Positions 58,180-64,000 of a DNA stretch of 64,000 nt are shown piece after piece; the first letter of the stretch is position 1, and every line of letters begins with the position of its first letter. Both the position numbers and the translations under genes were made by a program. The notes under the pieces were generated by a model. It ran no database searches. It was not told where the DNA came from and worked only from the letters and a program-made list of their open reading frames with translations. The DNA is from Adiantum capillus-veneris (taxonomy: Eukaryota > Streptophyta > Polypodiopsida > Polypodiales > Pteridaceae), in NCBI GenBank assembly GCA_014529385.2, contig CM043958.1, forward strand, positions 80,256,025 through 80,320,024, in the 5' to 3' direction.

Positions 58180-58460
58180 ATGATGGACCTGAGGAGGCTA
58201 AACGAATAGATTTAGCAATGCCAAGAGAAGAGCCTAAACCTGCTTATATCACTACAGATCTATCTTCAGATGAGGAAGAATTATTGATTCAGATACTCAA
58301 GGAGTACAAGGATGTGTTTGCTTGGTCTTATAAGGACTTGAAGGGGGTTAATTCTGCCATCTGTCAGCATACAATTCGTCTTTCTAAAGCTTGATGCTAA
58401 GCCAAGCAGTCAATGCCCTTACACTTACAATGAAACTTTTGCAAAGAAATGCAAAAATGA
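58180..58460 (+). pseudogene. Start of reverse transcriptase of element G, truncated
   Basis: ILKEYKDVFAWSYKDLKGV at about 58292-58350, then CQHTIRL and KPSSQCPYTYNETFAK, match the segment just before the catalytic part of Ty3/gypsy reverse transcriptases. Similarity ends near 58460. The polymerase motifs, RNase H and integrase are absent, so G is truncated here. Confidence 0.75.
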
Positions 58461-61150
58461 ACAAACAACATGTATCATATACACAATTGAACCATCCCAT
58501 GGGTGTGCCCAACAAGCCATGTGTCTCCTTGAGATCTTGTGTGCACTTCTTCCACTTAGCTACATTTTCACCCACCTAAATCACTTTAGTCGATAGCAAC
58601 CTAGCAACCATTGTTGTCTCGTACATTACTAAAAGATATTGATTCAAAAACACTCCTAAGTCATGGAGCGCCTGGGGAAGCCATGGAAAAAATGTAGCAC
58701 CGTCTGCACAAAGAAATTAAAGACTAGTTTATGTACACTCTAGGATGATCTCTACCCATACCAATAGAAATGGTTAACCATGATCCAAAAGGGTTTCCAT
58801 TTTGATGCACAAGCTCATAAAGTTGTTGTTTTGACCCCACCCCTAGAAAGAGCCCCTTTCTTTTGGGAAAAAAGGGTGGAGAAGGTTACTTGCACTCAAA
58901 GCAAGAGATGTTGCCCTCTTTTGGCCACCACTCCCGCCTCTTTCACACATCTCGGTGCCTTGCTCCCCAAGCTAGGCCCTCTGACTTTCTAGTCCTCTAA
59001 CTTGCTCTCTTTCGAAAGCATTCGGAACCCATTTTAACGCCCATTTGATCATATAGTAAGGACTTGTTTTATCGTCATTTTCATAAAAATAGGTCAAGTT
59101 CAAGATTAAGATCTTCATGCACTTTTGAAAGTATCATTATCTTCCTGGCCCTTCTAAGCCATCAATGCACCTTCTCTAGCACATTTTCATTGTTTTATCC
59201 TTTTATTGTTTTTCCTTTCTATATCTTGAATGACCAATTTTAGTGAGAGAAGGTTGATTAAAGTAGACCAAAAGTTAACCTTGGTGACACTAGAAAACCT
59301 ATATTTATCACATGTCTATAAATTTATAAGCAATGGTCAGAGAGCAAGATGTGTTGCACATCTTTAAAAGCTAGGTAGATTTGTTTGAATGTTTTGTCTG
59401 GATTTATGAAAAATTTATTTGTGGATTTTATTATGTCATCTCTATTAACTTTTTTTTTTATAATAGCTCACAATTGTGAGTGGATTATATTGAGCATCCC
59501 AAAAAATTACAATGTTTTGTCATGCTCATGTTAAGCCATGACAACATCCACAGATCATAATTACATCGACTATCATGGTAGCCACCCCTAGGAACCCGCC
59601 TCCACAACCTTGATACACAAGGTCCATACTCTTGTCATTATGAGATCTTTTATTTAAGGATGACCAAGATTTGCCCCCATCTTAGGCATATTAACTTGAT
59701 TATCCTATAGTGTGTGTGAAGTGTCCATACACCAATCAATACAACATACATGTACACAACCACAAAATCTATTTTTACTTATGTAGGTTGCTTTCTTTTA
59801 AGGAATTCAACCTGGGCAAGGTTTTTTTTTCCCCCTTATCTTTGCGTATTCTTTTTTTTTTTTTTTTTTTTAACTCACAATTGTGAGTGATACCCCTTGC
59901 ATATTCTTATCCACTCCTCAACATCAAGAATGTTGTAATAGGGAGACTTATTAAGAAGATATGGTAGCCAAACATTGGATGTGCATGTGCAAGAGGGCTC
60001 CTCCATAGGCCCTTTAAAGGTGATAATAGGGGGTAGGAAAATGCATGCTCATATGTCTCTTTGAGGGCCCTTCAAAAGTGAAGGGTCCTCAATCTAAATT
60101 TTATACCATAGGTCTCTTTGAGGGCCCTTCAAAAGTGAAGGGTCCTAGATGTTAATTTTATACCATCAAATGTAGGGGTCCTTCAACCACCCCCTGCATT
60201 ACAGGAACTCCTTTCTAAAGGGAGATAGTAGGTTGAAGGTTGACCAAAGGCATTCTTTCTATGAAGCCCCTTTCTATTATTTGCATGAGCATTATCCATT
60301 CCATATTTAGAATGGGGCTCCTTTCCATTTCGGAAGGGTCCATTCAGCAGGGGATGGCAAGGGGTAGCCACAGATAGGCAAGGGGGAGGTGCCCGGTCGC
60401 CCACCCCAAAGCAGACCGCCCTCCAGATCCTCATGTGCCACAACTGCCAACGGCTCCGCCTCGCCCCTACCCCGCTGTTGTAGCACCATCTTCAAGCCCA
60501 CCGAGTACCATGGCCTGGGGGCTGCAGGTTAGAAACGAAGATGCTCCATGAGCCCTAGATCTTAAACATGATACAAATAGCTCTTAAGAGTGCTCTAGGC
60601 TACCATAAATACGCTCTAGGGCTATTAACAAGAGGGGTGTGTCAACCCTTGGCCCATATAAAGCCATGAGGACGGAGGGTAAATGAAACCAATGTCCTTG
60701 GGGACCAGTGTTCGGGAAAAGTGTGTCTCAGCATAAAATCGTGCCGTTTTGAATTTCCAAAATGCCTGTAGAGGGCAAGGGGAAAAGGAGAAAATCCGCC
60801 CCAAAATAGAGAAAAATAGTGTTAAAACGCCAAAAATACAACGTAATTTTTCAAATTTTCCTTTTGAAAAATTCAAGGAAAGGAATTTTGTATGTTTGGA
60901 AAAATGATTTTTCCCTAACAATGTTTGAACACTTGGCCCATATGAAGCCACATGTGACCTCATTGTGAGTGAAATTAAGCCAATGTCCTTCAAAATACTT
61001 CACGGTACAAGAAAGCAAAAAAAATCCCAGTTCAGCTTTGAAAGTAGACCTCAAAACGAGAAATGTGGCACATGATTGGCTAGAGTGATGATTTGGAGAT
61101 CGAATAACAGAGGTTCGAAGAGGCCCTCCCTACCCACTGGAAGCTCTTAT
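58461..61150. other. No recognisable gene; short palindromes and poly-T runs
   Basis: I see no protein family in the frames here. Contents: two copies of CTCACAATTGTGAG (59467-59480 and 59874-59887), each just after a poly-T run; a 57-bp tandem duplication (60055-60168); a GC-rich stretch near 60350-60480. It separates the retroelement block from the OFP gene. Confidence 0.6.
60055..60168 (+). repeat. 57-bp tandem duplication with hairpin
   Basis: The unit 'gtctctttgagggccctt...' starts at 60055 and again at 60112. Each copy contains AGGGCCCTTC, six bases, then GAAGGGTCCT, arms that pair with one mismatch. Confidence 0.85.
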
Positions 61151-61199
61151 AATAGCTCACAATGCAATGCAAGAGGCAAAAGGACAGTGCATTAAAGAG

Positions 61200-61305
61200 G
61201 GTAGGGACATATATATGCTGCTCTTATATGCCAAGATTAGGCTTGTCAGTGAGAGAAACGTAACTCCCGTCTCTGAGTCACACACACATAACAGAAAAGA
61301 AGAGC

Positions 61306-61354
<49 letters not shown>

Positions 61355-61735
61355 TCAAACACATGCTCATGCCCTGTCTATTGGGATTAGACAGAGACAA
61401 CTTTGGATTAAGAGAAAAGCCACTGGTTGCCTTGGCATTTTGGGCTTTATGCAGATGGGCAATGGTATTGTTGCACAAAGACAGGCTTTATAATTGTTCT
61501 CTGCATCAGCTATTCATGTATCCATGGCATTGAGATCAATTGAATGTTGCTCACACAAGGATCTTGGATTATTCAGTCGCAAACACGTATCTGACACATC
61601 AACAAGCGTGCCTCTGTCGGACGATTGACATGCAGTTAATCTAATCTTTCAGGACTCTAGATGCTTATGCTTAAGCCTAAGAAGGTGACTGGGCAGAGCA
61701 TTGGCTTACAAGGTCTGACTTGACATCATATCAAC
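61200..61735 (+). promoter_or_regulatory. Upstream region of the OFP gene
   Basis: A TATA-like stretch 'acatatatatgc' lies at about 61208-61219, roughly 520 bases before the start codon. A (CT)n tract (about 61307-61332) and a (CA)n tract (61333-61354) follow. CT-rich tracts in plant 5' leaders are common and often affect transcription. No transcript evidence is visible, so the start of transcription is inferred only. Confidence 0.35.
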
Positions 61736-62758
61736 ATGGCAATGGCTATGCTTGCCAGAGCTCTCAGCTTGCGGCGTGCCAACCAGAGAGCAAAGAAGGT
61801 GAACCCTCGACTGCTTGGTGATGCCTCGACCTCTGAATCGACTGCCACTGGCTCCCTCTCACCGGAGCACAGTGTCGATTACATCCATTCATCTCGCGTC
61901 TCACAGAGCATCGATGCCCTCTATGTGCTCTCCTGCCTCCGCGACGGCCTCTCACTTGTCGATACCTTCGCCTCTGATGAAGATTCAACCACAATCTCCA
62001 TGTCTGGCACCCGCCTGTCCGAGGAGAAGCAGGCTCGCTCCTCCTTATCGCTCAACAGCGAACATGCCTGCCCTTCAGAACTTGCTTGGGACTGCTTTTC
62101 GTCGTCTTCACCAAGCTCTGGCAGTGACAGTACAATGGCATCGTCGTCGGTGGCAAAGGCCAAAGCAAGGCGATGTGAAGATTTCTGCCTTGTGTTTAGG
62201 AAAGAGCAGCAGCCCCTTCTTTCGTCACCATCTCCGCCTGCGGGTGTAACATCCGACTGCTGCAGCTTCTTATTGGGCAGGAAAAGCAATCATAGTGAGG
62301 AGGATGTGCGCGGATTCGCAAGAAAAGACATCCAAAGAGCAGGTGCTGTTGAGAACTTGCCCACATTGTCGATTCAGAAAGGGGAGAAATCAAGAGAAAG
62401 GATGAAAGCCGCAGGTAATGAAGCTGCTAATGGCAGTTGCAGATCAAGAAAGCCGCTGGTGCTCTATGGTGATGATGATGATGTGCAGAGACTGTTAAGA
62501 GAAGGCGCCATGGAAGCTGTGGAAAAGCAATCAGTAAACCCGTATCTGGATTTTAGGGAGAGTATGTTGCAGATGATGGTTGCGGTGTGCTGCGGCAGGA
62601 GGAGCCAAGAAGCAATTGTCATGTCTTGTGTGAATGATGACAACACGAGTATAGAGGATGTTCTGTATTGCTACTTGCGGCTCAACTCTATGGAGCTGTA
62701 TGAGCTCATCACACAAGCTTTCTCTGACACTTGCTCTGATTTGCTAGCAATGGAATAG
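61736..62758 (+). CDS. OVATE family protein (OFP), putative transcriptional repressor
   Basis: 340 residues in one uninterrupted exon, typical for the family. The start ATG (61736) has a good plant context (aacATGGc). The N-terminus is basic (residues about 8-25, RRANQRAKK), which could serve as a nuclear signal. The middle is Ser-rich and disordered, with an acidic run GDDDD near residue 245. The C-terminal OVATE domain covers about residues 260-335: VEKQSVNPYLDFRESML, a Cys/Arg variable loop, then IEDVLYCYLRLNSMELYELITQAF. OFPs are plant-specific and act mainly as repressors, often with TALE homeodomain proteins, in organ shape and wall development. Which subgroup this one belongs to cannot be told from one copy. 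It is the only host gene I can support in the window. Confidence 0.9.
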   Translation: MAMAMLARALSLRRANQRAKKVNPRLLGDASTSESTATGSLSPEHSVDYIHSSRVSQSIDALYVLSCLRDGLSLVDTFASDEDSTTISMSGTRLSEEKQARSSLSLNSEHACPSELAWDCFSSSSPSSGSDSTMASSSVAKAKARRCEDFCLVFRKEQQPLLSSPSPPAGVTSDCCSFLLGRKSNHSEEDVRGFARKDIQRAGAVENLPTLSIQKGEKSRERMKAAGNEAANGSCRSRKPLVLYGDDDDVQRLLREGAMEAVEKQSVNPYLDFRESMLQMMVAVCCGRRSQEAIVMSCVNDDNTSIEDVLYCYLRLNSMELYELITQAFSDTCSDLLAME

Positions 62759-64000
62759 TGAGCTAATCCTTCTACAACTTTTGTGTGTGGGCAGTCGTTT
62801 AATTTTCTAACCTCTTTTTTATTTTGGAATCTGATGCACACCCTAATGTCGCAGGGGTTGAACCATAGCGGGCATCATCTCTCGTCTCTACATTGCTAGG
62901 CGAACTCCCCTTGACAACGTTCCATACCTCAAACTTATTTCCCGTAGCCTAGTTGTGCTTGTCTTAGAGGTATTTCCCGCTTGAAATTTGTGAATTTTTG
63001 GTGTTTCTTTCTCGTACATCACAAGGAAACCATATTCCATTGCGAAAAGCAAATTTTTAAGAGGATGCTTTAAGGCTTGGCTTCGCTAGCAACTGCTATG
63101 CATCTTGCATGCCTTCCCTTGTGAGGGAATGTGAGTTGGAACTTGGGATGCCCGATGGTTCTGTTGCAGCAAGAGATGTGAACCACTATGGACCTAGGAT
63201 GCAGTGTCCTGCAGGGCAAGGGTGGAGGGGCGGACGCCTCCATTTCGGCCTCTCCAACGCTAGCGAAGACCTCCCTACATTTTTGGAAGTGGGAGTGGTC
63301 ACCCTCCTAGCTCCCTTTCAAGACTCAAAGGCGGTCGGGTCTCCAGCAATCTCTCGGCATGGTTTGCTGTGTGTAGCAGGGGTTCCTCCCCATGGTGGGA
63401 TCGGCTGATTTTCTCTGGCAGGGTGGGCTCCCCTCAAGCCCATTTTGTTGCTGCGTATAGCCTCTCCCAATGGCCTCTGTGTATAAAGACGGCGCTTGGC
63501 TCGTCAGAACAGCGCGATGCTCTGCTCTTCCTTCGGATGTGTTGATGGTGGAGCTTAGCGATATATATCCTCAAAGAAAAGCTTTCCCTTTCCCTCCCCA
63601 ATGAATGAAAAAAAATGATAGCCTTGTCGTAGCTTGCGAAGCTTGGTTTTGACAACTGTTTCTCCAAAGCATGTTGAGAGAAGTGCACCAATGAAACTAA
63701 CATGAGGGGACACCATTTGGGTAAAGCTTTGGTTGCATGTATATAAGCAGCTCCACTTCTTGAAAGAAGCCTCTAAACTTTGACCTTGTCTAATCATCGT
63801 ACTTCTTAGGTGGGTTGAAATTTGGCTCCTTCTTTGTTGAGCTAAAGCTATTGCACCATTGGACTTTGCAAAGTGCGGTTGCTCTACTTGTCCCACTAGA
63901 TAAGTTGAAATCATGGATGGATTTTGGTATATATTGGCTTTATATAGTACTTGGACTCGGCGTTGTAGGTCTTGCACCACTAGATTTGGCAAGTGTGGTT
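62759..64000. other. 3' flank of the OFP gene; no further gene recognised
   Basis: No canonical AATAAA is seen right after the stop. Open frames at 63109-63408 (plus) and 63555-63992 (minus) have no family features I recognise and lack codon or context support. Confidence 0.5.

Larger units (their letters stand above)
42543..58460 (+). mobile_element. Element G: truncated Ty3/gypsy element split by copia element F
   Basis: Gag left of 44018 and gag/protease/RT start right of 54339 are collinear when F is ignored. The AAAGA duplication confirms insertion of F into G. No LTR of G is recognisable. It is a different gypsy lineage from A/B/C and from D, judging from its gag and RT residues. Confidence 0.7.

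Noticed and set aside
61764-62393. Minus-strand frames opposite the OFP gene
   Set aside because: They are shadows of the coding strand with no family features.
63109-63408. 99-codon frame after the OFP gene
   Set aside because: No recognisable motif and no supporting context.

Overview
This is plant nuclear DNA. It holds one convincing host gene, a single-exon OVATE family protein (OFP, a plant-only family) at 61736-62758. Most of the rest is retrotransposon sequence, nested, broken and layered. I see no bacterial, organellar, CRISPR or rRNA features. The species cannot be read from the window; a repeat-rich land plant, possibly a fern or other non-seed lineage, is an inference only.

Left block (1-28.6 kb). 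This is a three-level nest of Ty3/gypsy elements. Element A (from before position 1 to about 25.7 kb) is a decayed chromodomain-type element primed by initiator tRNA-Met. Element D (6758-25302), a second gypsy type with 2.2-kb LTRs and two RNase H domains (Tat-like), lies in the 3' untranslated part of A. Element B (16031-24772), a relative of A and the least damaged gypsy copy, lies inside the 3' LTR of D and is flanked by a 5-bp duplication, AAAAA. After B, the 3' LTR of D and then the 3' end of A resume. The first ~115 bp of A's 3' LTR are followed by ~2.9 kb of unclassified DNA.

Middle block (28.6-44 kb). Element C is a sister copy of A sharing at least three disabling lesions with it. 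It ends abruptly at 33592 against a minus-strand element E. E retains an LTR (35732-36700), a primer site and the start of gag. Its ~1.9-kb leader carries six copies of a 20-bp palindrome. Beyond E lie microsatellites, an accordion of ACCAGT-like repeats, a LINE reverse-transcriptase relic and low-information DNA.

Right block (42.5-58.5 kb). A decayed gypsy element G is split by a copia element F (44019-54334, duplication AAAGA). F is itself split by a second member of the same copia family, H, in the opposite orientation (45770-50929, duplication TGTCC). H is almost intact: its only visible lesion is one amber codon between the integrase and reverse-transcriptase parts, and F has the same codon.

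Tail (58.5-64 kb). Mostly featureless DNA with a few hairpin or palindrome repeats, then the OFP gene with a CT/CA tract upstream, then about 1.2 kb with nothing recognisable. Insertion order inferred from nesting: A before D before B; G before F before H.
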